Below, piece after piece: positions 1 to 8,106 of a stretch of DNA of 41,574 nucleotides (the first letter of the stretch is position 1; each line of letters opens with the position of its first letter). Below the pieces are notes generated by a model. The model worked only from the letters and a program-made list of their open reading frames with translations. It did no database searches and was not told the DNA's origin. The stretch is taken from the NCBI GenBank assembly GCA_029060725.1, contig JAIDTL010000161.1, forward strand, positions 1-41,574, read 5' to 3'. Made by a program: the position numbers and the translations under genes. The DNA is from Muribaculaceae bacterium (lineage in GTDB: Bacteria > Bacteroidota > Bacteroidia > Bacteroidales > Muribaculaceae).

Positions 1-275
1 GAAGTTGTTTCGACTTATTTTTTTATTAAGATTTCGTCAGCTTTGCGAGCAGATTTCGCTTCATGAAGAAGGAGACAATTCCATTGAGTGAGCGCAGAAG
101 GCAAGCTTGCTTGCATTATGCCGAGCGTGTTGGAATACCTGAAAGGAATGCGGGCATCGTGACTGATGAATGAAGCGGAAGATGCCGTAAAGATGGCGGA
201 AGCTTGATAAAAAGAATTGATCCTTTCATCTTATTTTGATATTTTTTATATTCGTAAATAAGTCGAAACAACTTC
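1..275. repeat. Segment bounded by 20-bp perfect inverted repeat
   Basis: Bases 1-20 (GAAGTTGTTTCGACTTATTT) recur as an exact reverse complement at 256-275. The match stops at the inner edges, and position 1 is the window edge, so the left arm may be longer. The 235-bp interior has no convincing gene. A 36-codon ORF at 63-173 reads as protein-like but has no visible promoter. No TAnnTTTG promoter is seen on either strand. The arrangement would suit a small non-autonomous transposable element or an invertible segment upstream of the glycoside hydrolase gene. I cannot distinguish the two, because the left flank, where a target duplication or recombinase gene might lie, is missing. Confidence 0.6.
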
Positions 276-309
276 ATAGTGATATACATTGACCTAAACA
301 ATAACCAAA

Positions 310-3300
310 GTGAATAGATTCTTATCATTGTTGATTTTTGGGATAGCGGCATTCCCGGCTGCATCTGCTTATTCTGCTATCACTGACAGAGATGCTGAAA
401 ATGTGGCAAAATCATGGAGTGCCGACAACGGAAACGGAACTTATACCAATCCATTGTTTTACGATGAGTTTTCCGATCCCGATATCCTTAGAGTAGGGGA
501 AGACTATTATCTTGCCGGCACTACTATGCACAGTGTGCCCGGTCTTGTGATCCTTCACTCCAAAGACCTTGTCAACTGGGAAAATGTTTCGTATTGTTTT
601 GATCGCTTTGATTTTGATGATGATGCCTTTTCTCTAAAAAATGGAAAAGAAATCTACGGTCAGGGTATATGGGCTCCATGTATCAGATATAATGACGGTA
701 AGTTTTATCTCTTTAGCAATGTCAACGGAAAAGGTCTGCAATGCTTCATCAGCGACAAGATTGAGGGTCCTTGGAAGCATGTGAATATGCAGGGACGCAT
801 CTACGATCTTGGAGTGATATTTGACGATGATGGAAAGATATATGCAGTGCATGGCTATGATGAAGTGAAATGCACCGAGTTGAAACCGGATATGTCAGGA
901 CCTATTGCCGAAACTGAAGCCATCATAATCCCCAAAGGGTCAGGAGTAGGAGAAGGACATCATATCTACAAGATAGATGGCAAATACTATATCATTTCTG
1001 CCGACTATATGCCCAACGGGCGACTTACATGCTCGCGTGCGGACAATATCTGGGGACCATACGAGACGCGAGTGATCACTGCCGACGAGACATTTGGCTA
1101 TCACAATCCGCCAATGACTAAGATTCGCGGTCGCATTATGCCTGATGATCACCCGGTAAGTGTCACTACTCCGGATTTCGATGCCGTAGGAGCTGCCAAT
1201 ATCCATCAAGGTGGAATAGTCAGCACTCCTGATGGCCAGTGGTGGTCGCTTCTGATGCAGGACTTTCATTCCATAGGTCGCACCACATGTCTGGTGCCTG
1301 TCACCTGGAAAGATGGGTGGCCTATGATCGGACTTGAAGGGAATCTCGGCAGAGCTCCACGCACTTGGCTGAAGCCTGAGACTGCAGCCCGCGACACCGA
1401 ACCTATTCATGCTCCCTACCGGCGCAATGAAGATTTCAACGGTAAGTCGCTCGGGCGCGTGTGGCAATGGAATCATAATCCTGACGACAGCAAATGGAAG
1501 CTCTCAAAAGGAAGGCTACGTCTCAATACAATGCCTGCCGATCAACTGATGTGGGCGCGAAATACTCTCACTCAGCGTGCTATCGGTCCGGAGTCTGACG
1601 TGACAGTGGAGCTTTATCTTGGGGGGATGAAAGACGGCGATGTAGCCGGACTTGGCAATATCAATGTCCCCTGTAGTTGGATAGGGGTCGTAAACGATAA
1701 TGGCAAGATGATACTTCGAAGGTTTGAGCAGCTCAAGAATGATACCCTTGATGTGGAGCTTCCGGCAAAAACTGATAAGATCTGGCTTCGTCTGCATGGC
1801 GATTATGATGAAGATCGGGCAAGATATTGCTATTCTACAGATGGAACAAAATTTATACCGTTAGGTGATGACATGACACTGAGCTATCAGCTGATCACAT
1901 TCCAAGGATCTCGTCCCGGCTTGTTTGCTTTTAATAAAAAAGGTAAAAACGGCGGATACGCAGAATTCGATAACTTTACTGTCGATGAGTTGAAAGCAGA
2001 TAGGAGCGAGAATATACCATTGGGAAAGACAATCCACATAATAAACCTCGCTACGGGACGCCCCATGTATGCCACTCCTCATGGAGTAGTGCATGACACT
2101 TCATTTGGCAAGAGGGAGCCTCAGACGGAGTTTAAGGTCATCGACCGAGGCAATGGTAAGGTGATTCTTCAGAGCGGTGACGGAAGATATGTGTTTGTAG
2201 CCGGAGAGGGTCTTCCCGGAGATGTGAGACTTACCGACGACATATCAAAAGCAGAAGAATTTATGTGGCAGGATTATCTCGACAAGGAGTTCATGCTCAT
2301 GTCGGCAAAGACACATAAATATATAGGAAAAAGCCCTGCTTCCGGAAGTCCATATTCGATGGATTATTCCGGTTCGGATCCGGCAAGAAGAAATGGTGCG
2401 GTTTTCCGCTGGGAAGAGAAAAAAAAAGATATTGAAGGACATCTTGTGAAGGTTGGCGACGGGTATGCCGCAACTTCGGTCAATACGGCTGTATTTCGAG
2501 CAAGTTCCCTTGCATCGCATGGCGATACGCAATATATATCATACTATGATCCTGACGGGTTTCTGACGCTTGGAAAAAGGAAATTGGGCTCTGACGAATG
2601 GACTCTGCACAAGACACAATATAAAGGCAATATCAAAGATGCCCATAATGTAGCCAGCATAGGGGTAGATGGCGACGGATATATCCATGTGTCGTTTGAT
2701 CATCATGGACATCCTCTGCGCTATGCAAAGTCGTTGGCTCCCGGGAGCCTTGAGCTTGGCGATATGATGCCAATGACCGGAAAGGATGAGCAAGATGTCA
2801 CATATCCTGAATTCTATACGATGCCGGACGGTGACTTGATTTTTGCTTATAGATCGGGTGCTTCAGGAAGAGGAAATCTGGTGCTTAACCGTTATGATAC
2901 GAAGGCTAAGGAATGGAGCAGACTGCATGATATACTTATAGATGGCGAAGGAAAGCGCAACGCTTATTGGCAAATGTATGCAGATCCGCAGGGAAAACTG
3001 CATCTTTCGTGGGTGTGGCGTGAGACTTGGCTTGTAGAGACCAACCATGATCTTTGCTATGCAAGATCTGACGATGGGGGCAAGACTTGGAAACGCAGTG
3101 ACGGCAGCCTATATCAACTCCCCATCACGGAGGCAACGGCGGAAAGGGCATGGACCATACCTCAGAGCTCAGAACTGATCAACCAGACAAGCATGACAGC
3201 TGACAGTCAGGGTAATCCATTTATAGCCACTTACTGGAGAGATCAGGACAGTAAAGTGCCGCAATACCGCCTTGTATGGCACGATGGCAAGGAATGGAAC

Positions 3301-3666
3301 ATGACGACTGTAGGCAATAGGACAGAACCCTTCTCCCTATCAGGAGGGGGAACAAAGATGATACCTATAGCAAGACCCCGAATAGTATCTGACGGCAAGA
3401 AGGCATGCTACGTCTTCCGCGATAAAGAAAGAGGCAGCAAAGTCAGTGTGGCGTATACCCCGCATCTTGGGAAAAAAGATTGGACAGTGGCAGACCTCAC
3501 CGATTTCAGTGTAGATGCTTGGGAGCCTTCTTATGATATGAATCTCTGGAACGACGAAAGAAAGCTAAACGTGTTTGTGCAAACTTCACATCAAGGTGAC
3601 GGAGAGAAAGTGGCTGAAGCAGTCGCTGATTCGGAGCCTGTCTATGTGCTTGAGATAGATTTCTAA
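310..3666 (+). CDS. Secreted multidomain glycoside hydrolase family 43 protein with C-terminal BNR propeller
   Basis: 1118 aa with a GTG start and a signal peptide (hydrophobic residues 5-20, cut after about ASA). Residues 45-350 are a five-bladed GH43 propeller: NPLF, then SDPDILRVGEDYY with the likely catalytic base D56, the WAP motif near 121, and VGEGHHIYK with the probable catalytic acid Glu. GH43 enzymes usually remove arabinose, xylose or galactose from plant glycans. Residues about 380-610 resemble the beta-sandwich that follows GH43 in beta-xylosidases. Residues about 625-760 resemble a trefoil/ricin-like carbohydrate-binding region. From about 765 to the end there are BNR/sialidase-like repeats (SDDGGKTWKRSDGS), as in the BNR_4 fold also used by some polysaccharide lyases. 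It is far longer than a single-domain GH43 (about 320 aa), so it is probably bifunctional. Substrate is not deducible. Confidence 0.85.
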   Translation: MNRFLSLLIFGIAAFPAASAYSAITDRDAENVAKSWSADNGNGTYTNPLFYDEFSDPDILRVGEDYYLAGTTMHSVPGLVILHSKDLVNWENVSYCFDRFDFDDDAFSLKNGKEIYGQGIWAPCIRYNDGKFYLFSNVNGKGLQCFISDKIEGPWKHVNMQGRIYDLGVIFDDDGKIYAVHGYDEVKCTELKPDMSGPIAETEAIIIPKGSGVGEGHHIYKIDGKYYIISADYMPNGRLTCSRADNIWGPYETRVITADETFGYHNPPMTKIRGRIMPDDHPVSVTTPDFDAVGAANIHQGGIVSTPDGQWWSLLMQDFHSIGRTTCLVPVTWKDGWPMIGLEGNLGRAPRTWLKPETAARDTEPIHAPYRRNEDFNGKSLGRVWQWNHNPDDSKWKLSKGRLRLNTMPADQLMWARNTLTQRAIGPESDVTVELYLGGMKDGDVAGLGNINVPCSWIGVVNDNGKMILRRFEQLKNDTLDVELPAKTDKIWLRLHGDYDEDRARYCYSTDGTKFIPLGDDMTLSYQLITFQGSRPGLFAFNKKGKNGGYAEFDNFTVDELKADRSENIPLGKTIHIINLATGRPMYATPHGVVHDTSFGKREPQTEFKVIDRGNGKVILQSGDGRYVFVAGEGLPGDVRLTDDISKAEEFMWQDYLDKEFMLMSAKTHKYIGKSPASGSPYSMDYSGSDPARRNGAVFRWEEKKKDIEGHLVKVGDGYAATSVNTAVFRASSLASHGDTQYISYYDPDGFLTLGKRKLGSDEWTLHKTQYKGNIKDAHNVASIGVDGDGYIHVSFDHHGHPLRYAKSLAPGSLELGDMMPMTGKDEQDVTYPEFYTMPDGDLIFAYRSGASGRGNLVLNRYDTKAKEWSRLHDILIDGEGKRNAYWQMYADPQGKLHLSWVWRETWLVETNHDLCYARSDDGGKTWKRSDGSLYQLPITEATAERAWTIPQSSELINQTSMTADSQGNPFIATYWRDQDSKVPQYRLVWHDGKEWNMTTVGNRTEPFSLSGGGTKMIPIARPRIVSDGKKACYVFRDKERGSKVSVAYTPHLGKKDWTVADLTDFSVDAWEPSYDMNLWNDERKLNVFVQTSHQGDGEKVAEAVADSEPVYVLEIDF

Positions 3667-3680
3667 AAAACTCAGACCTT

Positions 3681-4430
3681 ATGGATAAAAGACCGCTCAT
3701 ATCAATAATCACTATCACCTTCAATGCATCGGAGACACTCCCCTTGACTATGGAGTCGATAGCTGAACAAACATTTAAAGACTTCGAGCATATCATTGTA
3801 GATGGAGCTTCCTCCGACGATACAATTATGATAGGACGCAAGATGGGAACTCCGGATCTGAGGATTGTCAGCGAGCATGACAACGGACTCTATGATGCTA
3901 TGAACAAAGGTATCAAACTTGCTCGCGGACGCTATATTCTATTCTTGAATTCAGGCGATAAATTCCATGCCAAGGATACGCTCAAAGCGTATGCAGAGGC
4001 TATTGTGAGTAAGGATCCTGACATCATATATGGCGACACCGATATTGTCGACAAGGATGGGAATCGGATTGGTCCACGTCATCTATCAGCACCTGAGATA
4101 CTTACATTCGATAGTTTCAGCAATGGGATGCTAATTTGCCATCAGGCCTTTATGGTAAAGCGGGATATAGCTCCTCTTTATGATACGGATTATCGCTTTT
4201 CGGCTGACTATGACTGGTGTATTCGTTGCATAAAAGCGTCTCGGGCGGGTGACAGATATAATCTGAGGAGAGTGACGATCGATTATCTTGCCGACGGAAT
4301 GACCGACCGCAACAAGAAGGCGTCGCTTATAGAGAGATTTAAGATCATGGCAGCTCATTATGGAGCCATGAAGGCTATAGGGGCTCATTTGAGTTTTATA
4401 CCAAGAGCGATAAAGAGAGGAAAACTTTAA
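3681..4430 (+). CDS. Family 2 glycosyltransferase
   Basis: 249 aa, cytoplasmic GT-A fold glycosyltransferase that adds a sugar from a nucleotide-sugar donor. Visible GT2 motifs: PLISIITITFNA at the N-terminus, IIVDGASSDDT (nucleotide-binding acidic loop), HDNGLYDAMNKGI, and FLNSGD as the DxD-like metal site. The length suits the WcaE-like branch used for exopolysaccharide or surface glycans. There are no transmembrane helices. It begins 14 bp after the GH43 gene, so the two are probably co-transcribed. That is an odd pairing of a secreted degrader with a cytosolic transferase. Acceptor and donor cannot be told from sequence. Confidence 0.85.
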   Translation: MDKRPLISIITITFNASETLPLTMESIAEQTFKDFEHIIVDGASSDDTIMIGRKMGTPDLRIVSEHDNGLYDAMNKGIKLARGRYILFLNSGDKFHAKDTLKAYAEAIVSKDPDIIYGDTDIVDKDGNRIGPRHLSAPEILTFDSFSNGMLICHQAFMVKRDIAPLYDTDYRFSADYDWCIRCIKASRAGDRYNLRRVTIDYLADGMTDRNKKASLIERFKIMAAHYGAMKAIGAHLSFIPRAIKRGKL

Positions 4431-4474
4431 ATAATTGAGAATTTAGAATGTACGGAGCTTTTCTTATAAGACTT

Positions 4475-4609
4475 ATAACTCAGATAACTCTGATGACTCC
4501 GATAACTCAGATGACTCCGATAACTCAGATAACTCAGATGACTCAGATGACTCAGATAACTCAGATAACTCAGATAACTCCGATGACTCAGATAACTCAG
4601 ATAACTCCG
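4475..4609. repeat. Intergenic 9-bp tandem array, 15 units
   Basis: Exactly fifteen in-phase 9-bp units of consensus ATRACTCNG (variants ATAACTCAG, ATGACTCAG, ATGACTCCG, ATAACTCTG). It fills the gap between the GT2 gene and the M3 peptidase gene. A 65-codon ORF (4448-4645) translates through it as a TQI/TQM repeat, and another frame would give Ser-Asp-Asn repeats but lacks a start codon. I regard it as non-coding. Confidence 0.9.
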
Positions 4610-4668
4610 ATAAATATTATTAATCTTATAAAAATCATAATCTGATAATTAATTAAATGACAATATAA

Positions 4669-6819
4669 ATGATGAGATTTAAAACAGTGGCGGCTGCATT
4701 ATTGATAGCCGCATCGACAATGACAGCAATGGCAGAAAGCAATCCTTTCTTGGAGCCTTATACAGCTAAGTATGAGATACCTCCATTCGAGCAGATCAAG
4801 ACATCTGATTTCATTCCCGCCATCAAGGCTGGAATAGAGCAGCAGGAGCAGAACCTTATGAATATCCTGCGCAATCGTGCTACACCGGATTTCGACAACA
4901 CTATCGTGCCGCTCGAAAATCTTTCTCCGATTCTTGAGCGAGTGACAAGCGTCTTCTATCATTACGACAGTTGCATGAAGACTCCGGAATTTGCAGCTAT
5001 GGCTGAGGAGGCAATTCCTCTCCTCAATGATGCGCAAAACAAGGTGATGCTCAATCAGCAGCTGTTTGACCGCATCAAGTCGATCTACGATATGCGCGAT
5101 AAGATGGGGCTTACTCCGGTGCAAAAGCGCCTTGTGGAGAAATATTATCGTCAGTTTGCTGAGCAAGGGGCAGCCCTTTCTCCAGAGAAGAAAGAGCAGC
5201 TCGTCAAGATCAATGACGAACTCTCAAAGCTTTTCATTCAATTTAACAAGAATCTTCTGAATGCCACCAATGAATTTTTTGTGACAGTCTATGACAAGGC
5301 AGACCTTGCAGGACTTCCTGAAAATGTTGTGGCTGCTGCTGCAGAGGAAGCCACTGCTCGTGGGCTTGATGGTCTGTGGGTGTTCACACTCCGTGCCCCA
5401 AGTCGTCTTCCGGTGCTCGAGTCTGCTGACAACCGTGGCCTTCGTGAGGCTATCTATAAAGGCTACACAAGCCTTGCAAGCTATGGCGAAAACAGCAATT
5501 ATCCAGTAATTGAGAAGATAGTAAAACTTCGCGCTGAAAAGGCAAAACTAATGGGCTTCGACAATTTTGCGCAGATGCAGACGGCTAAGGTAATGGCAAA
5601 GAATCCCGAAGCTGCTGAGAGCCTGCTTCTTCAGGTGTTTGAGCCGGCTGTGAAGCGCTCTCAGGAGGAAGTGGCTGACATGCAGGCATACGTGGATGCC
5701 AATGGCGGTGGATTCAAGATTGCTCCCTGGGATTATTACTACTATGCCGGAAAGGTTAAGGAGCAAAAATTCGGACTCAGCGATGCTGATATCCAACCAT
5801 ATTTCTCTCTCGAAAATGTAAAGAAAGGTCTTTTCTACTGTGCAGAGAAACTCTATGGCATAAAGCTCGTCGAGATGCCGGATGCTCCGAAATATATGGA
5901 TGAAGTGACTGTCTATGATGTGCAGGATGCCAAGACAGGGGAACATATTTCAGTATTTATGACCGACTTCTTCCCACGCTCCACTAAAGTGCAGGGTGCA
6001 TGGATGGAACAGATGCAGCCTGCCGGAATGTATGCCGATGGAGTAATGAAGCGTCCGATTGTATACAACGTGTGCAATTTCTCCCGTCCGGCAGGTGATG
6101 TGCCGGCTCTTTTGACTCTCGATGAAGTGGAGACGATGTTCCATGAGTTCGGACATGGTCTTCAAGGGATGCTTGGTCAATCCAAATATAAGACTCTTGC
6201 AGGCACAAATGTTGACCGTGATGCAGTAGAGTTACCATCTCAGCTTAATGAGCATTGGGCTACATCTCCTGAGGTGCTTCGCTACTATGCAAAGCATTAC
6301 AAGACCGGAGAACCGATCAGTGAGGAAATGATCCAGAAGATACAGGATGCTTCAAAGTTCAACCAGGGCTTTATCACTACCGAACTTGCCGGAGCTGCTC
6401 TTCTCGACCTTGCATGGGGCAAGACAGATGGCGAAAATATCGATGTCCCCGGTTTTGAGGCTGCCTTTGCTGAAAAAGTCGGTATGCCGGATGAAATCAC
6501 CTATCGCTACCGTTCACCCTATTTTAAGCATATATTCGGTGACGATGGTTATGCTTCCGGATATTATACTTATCTATGGGCTCAAGTGCTTGAAGCAGAT
6601 GCATGGGAGCTCTTCAAGGAAAAGGGTATTTTCGATAAGAAGACAGCTGAAACCTATAAGAAGAATATTCTCGAGGGTGGCGACGACAAGGATGCGACTG
6701 AGCTTTTCAAGAACTTCCGTGGTCATGCCCCCGATGCTAAGGCACTGCTTCGCCTAAGAGGATTTGAAGACGAGCCTCAGAAGCAGAAGAATGTAAAGGT
6801 GTATAAGGACAAACACTAA
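4669..6819 (+). CDS. M3 family oligopeptidase / peptidyl-dipeptidase (Dcp-like)
   Basis: 716 aa with a signal peptide (hydrophobic 5-21, ending AMA), so it is exported, probably to the periplasm. The zinc site is classical for thimet/Dcp metallopeptidases: HEFGH at residues 492-496 and the third ligand Glu at about 521 (VELPSQLNEHW). The mostly helical body and the conserved SGYYTYLWAQ region near 625-640 are also M3-type. The length matches Dcp (about 680-720). It should degrade short peptides in the envelope. Two adjacent ATGs open the gene and I chose the first. No Bacteroidetes -7 box is visible upstream. A hairpin terminator follows at 6852. Confidence 0.92.
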   Translation: MMRFKTVAAALLIAASTMTAMAESNPFLEPYTAKYEIPPFEQIKTSDFIPAIKAGIEQQEQNLMNILRNRATPDFDNTIVPLENLSPILERVTSVFYHYDSCMKTPEFAAMAEEAIPLLNDAQNKVMLNQQLFDRIKSIYDMRDKMGLTPVQKRLVEKYYRQFAEQGAALSPEKKEQLVKINDELSKLFIQFNKNLLNATNEFFVTVYDKADLAGLPENVVAAAAEEATARGLDGLWVFTLRAPSRLPVLESADNRGLREAIYKGYTSLASYGENSNYPVIEKIVKLRAEKAKLMGFDNFAQMQTAKVMAKNPEAAESLLLQVFEPAVKRSQEEVADMQAYVDANGGGFKIAPWDYYYYAGKVKEQKFGLSDADIQPYFSLENVKKGLFYCAEKLYGIKLVEMPDAPKYMDEVTVYDVQDAKTGEHISVFMTDFFPRSTKVQGAWMEQMQPAGMYADGVMKRPIVYNVCNFSRPAGDVPALLTLDEVETMFHEFGHGLQGMLGQSKYKTLAGTNVDRDAVELPSQLNEHWATSPEVLRYYAKHYKTGEPISEEMIQKIQDASKFNQGFITTELAGAALLDLAWGKTDGENIDVPGFEAAFAEKVGMPDEITYRYRSPYFKHIFGDDGYASGYYTYLWAQVLEADAWELFKEKGIFDKKTAETYKKNILEGGDDKDATELFKNFRGHAPDAKALLRLRGFEDEPQKQKNVKVYKDKH

Positions 6820-6851
6820 ATAATAAGTATTGAACAATAAGTGTTAAAAGC

Positions 6852-6890
6852 TCCCGGCTGAGGTTTTCTCGACCGGGACTTTTTATTTTT
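6852..6890 (+). terminator. Rho-independent terminator after the M3 peptidase gene
   Basis: The stem CTCCCGG / CCGGGA, with a pyrimidine-rich loop, is followed by TTTTTATTTTT. The T-tract overlaps the last codons of the convergent gene on the minus strand (stop at 6883-6885), so the hairpin lies just beyond that gene and may serve both. Confidence 0.8.
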
Positions 6891-7377
6891 GCATTAACTC
6901 TCTGCCCAATTCAAAAACAGCCTTCTCGTGTTCTTTCCTACAGATAAAATGAGCGAACTGGGGATTGTAGGGATTCTTTGGATCTTCAATCTTTACTCGG
7001 TGATTGATAAATCCTGTGGAATCTTTATGTGTTCTCAAATATAAATCGAACATCCTTGAAAACAAGCGGCTTCTATATTCCTGAGGCAGTATGTCCCTAT
7101 TATGCCTCAATACATCCGTTGCAGCATCGCAATAAAAACAAAGTACGGCATCTTCATTTTCATTCATAAATCTGGCGAGAATATCAGAAACAGCAAAAAG
7201 GGACTTATAGCCCACGTATCCTTCTCCGGCTTCACGAACCAATGTTACATCATAAAAAATAAGAGTCAAAGTCAATGGATCAGAAGAAAAAATACTTACA
7301 GTCTCATAGTCATAATAAGAAAGGCCAACTTTTATATGGTCGCCTTCCTGATTCAATATATCGAAAGATATATCCAT
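6883..7377 (-). CDS. Conserved hypothetical protein (possibly DUF6169-like)
   Basis: 164 aa, no signal peptide or membrane segment, mixed alpha/beta and acidic. I do not recognise a catalytic motif. Notable stretches are GLSYYDYETVSIFSSDPLTL, FCDAATD-like aromatic/acidic residues (CFYCDAATDVLRHNRDILP) and RLFSRMFDLYLRTH. The overall look recalls a small Bacteroidetes family of unknown function (DUF6169), but this is from memory and unverified. The stop of the 44-aa upstream ORF is immediately next to this start codon, so translation is probably coupled. Confidence 0.7.
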   Translation of the reverse strand: MDISFDILNQEGDHIKVGLSYYDYETVSIFSSDPLTLTLIFYDVTLVREAGEGYVGYKSLFAVSDILARFMNENEDAVLCFYCDAATDVLRHNRDILPQEYRSRLFSRMFDLYLRTHKDSTGFINHRVKIEDPKNPYNPQFAHFICRKEHEKAVFELGRELMQK

Positions 7378-7512
7378 TTACACTGTGATTGTAAACGTAC
7401 ACTGAGGTTTTTGAGACAGACGTTTTATCTGCTGCTCCTTTTTCTCCTTCAAAGAGTCGAATATCCGGATTACTGCTTTGGAAGGATCTTTAATTGTAAT
7501 ATCTCGTGTCAT
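7378..7512 (-). CDS. Small 44-aa protein paired with the downstream unknown gene
   Basis: Reads MTRDITIKDP...TFTITV, 44 aa. Start ATG is at 7510-7512, and stop TAA at 7378-7380 directly abuts the ATG of the next gene. Composition is plausible for a folded small protein: a beta-like N-terminus, then a Lys/Glu/Gln-rich helix (SLKEKKEQQIKRLSQK), then a beta-like end. It lies 22 nt downstream of the expected transcription start of an excellent promoter (7541-7572), so it is the first gene of the transcript. Its function is unknown. The size and arrangement fit a regulatory partner or antitoxin-like protein, but nothing proves that. Confidence 0.6.
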   Translation of the reverse strand: MTRDITIKDPSKAVIRIFDSLKEKKEQQIKRLSQKPQCTFTITV

Positions 7513-7540
7513 ACGCTATAGGTTTTGGATGTTGCTTCTG

Positions 7541-7572
7541 CAAAATTACTATAATTATTCCTCAAAAGCAAA
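7541..7572 (-). promoter_or_regulatory. Bacteroidetes-type promoter for the 44-aa/164-aa gene pair
   Basis: On the minus strand, TTTG (7569-7572), a 20-bp spacer, then TAATTTTG (7541-7548) match the -33/-7 consensus of the Bacteroidetes primary sigma factor. Confidence 0.75.
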
Positions 7573-7759
7573 TTTTCAGTCATAATTTTTATATATAAAA
7601 CGTATGATAAGAAGAACTGTTCGAATGTAACGCCAAGTATCAATTTAAAGATCCTGCATGTTTATATGTAAATTTAAGATACGGCAGTTAGAATGAGATA
7701 CATTCATATTTAGACGGAGTCTAAATTAGGGGTATAAGTGTGAATAATTTGGCAGAAAG

Positions 7760-7791
7760 TTTGGTGGATTGTAGATTTAGGTTTAAATTTG
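7760..7791 (+). promoter_or_regulatory. Promoter of the ferredoxin gene
   Basis: TTTG (7760-7763), 20-bp spacer, TAAATTTG (7784-7791). This is a full match to the Bacteroidetes consensus, 58 bp before the ATG. Confidence 0.8.
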
Positions 7792-7849
7792 CATTACAAA
7801 ACGAGCTGATAACACTTATAAAATAACAAACCTTTAAAGAATTACAATT

Positions 7850-8017
7850 ATGGCTTATGTAATTGGCGACAACTGCGTCGCATGTGGCACTTGCCAGAGC
7901 GTTTGCCCAACTGACTCTATCACAGAGGGCGATATCTACCACATCAATCCGGACACCTGCATCGACTGCGGCAGCTGCGCACAGGTTTGCCCGAGCGACG
8001 CTATCTCAGAAGGCTAA
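7850..8017 (+). CDS. 2[4Fe-4S] ferredoxin
   Basis: 55 aa, cytosolic electron carrier. It has two clostridial-type cluster motifs, CVACGTCQSVCP (Cys 9, 12, 15, 19) and CIDCGSCAQVCP (Cys 37, 40, 43, 47). The length is typical of this family (about 55). It has its own consensus promoter (7760-7791) and a strong hairpin terminator, so it is a monocistronic and probably highly expressed gene. Likely partners are pyruvate:ferredoxin oxidoreductase and other low-potential enzymes. The radical SAM enzyme ending only 90 bp downstream (convergent) needs reductant and is a possible partner, though that is inference from proximity. Confidence 0.97.
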   Translation: MAYVIGDNCVACGTCQSVCPTDSITEGDIYHINPDTCIDCGSCAQVCPSDAISEG

Positions 8018-8044
8018 TCTTCAGAGAAGACGCAAGCAGAAACA

Positions 8045-8082
8045 CAGGGTGCTGAATTTCAAATTCAGCACCCTGTTGGTTT
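8045..8082 (+). terminator. Terminator of the ferredoxin gene, possibly bidirectional
   Basis: A 15-bp perfect stem, CAGGGTGCTGAATTT (8045-8059) against 8061-8075, is followed by TTGGTTTT. It sits between convergent genes and may also end the radical SAM transcript. Confidence 0.85.
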
Positions 8083-8106
8083 TATAAGTGTTGTTGTGAG
8101 TTCATC

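Larger units (their letters stand above)
7513..7849. other. Divergent intergenic region with two promoters and a palindrome
   Basis: 337 bp without a gene. It holds the minus-strand promoter at 7541-7572, the plus-strand ferredoxin promoter at 7760-7791, and a perfect 8-bp inverted repeat ATTTAGAC/GTCTAAAT with a 3-bp loop at 7708-7726, about 33 bp upstream of the ferredoxin -33 element. The palindrome could be an operator. I see nothing else. Confidence 0.6.

Noticed and set aside
63..173. 36-aa ORF inside the terminal inverted repeat segment
   Set aside because: Protein-like composition but no promoter, no recognisable family and too short to support; mentioned only with the repeat.
940..1476. 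178-aa minus-strand ORF
   Set aside because: Lies inside the well-supported GH43 domain; no motif or promoter.
4475..4609. Possible CRISPR array
   Set aside because: Units are 9 bp, contiguous and without spacers; no cas genes are near.
4448..4645. 65-aa ORF of Thr-Gln-Ile/Met repeats
   Set aside because: It is a translation of the non-coding 9-bp array; no promoter or family resemblance, and other frames are equally repetitive.
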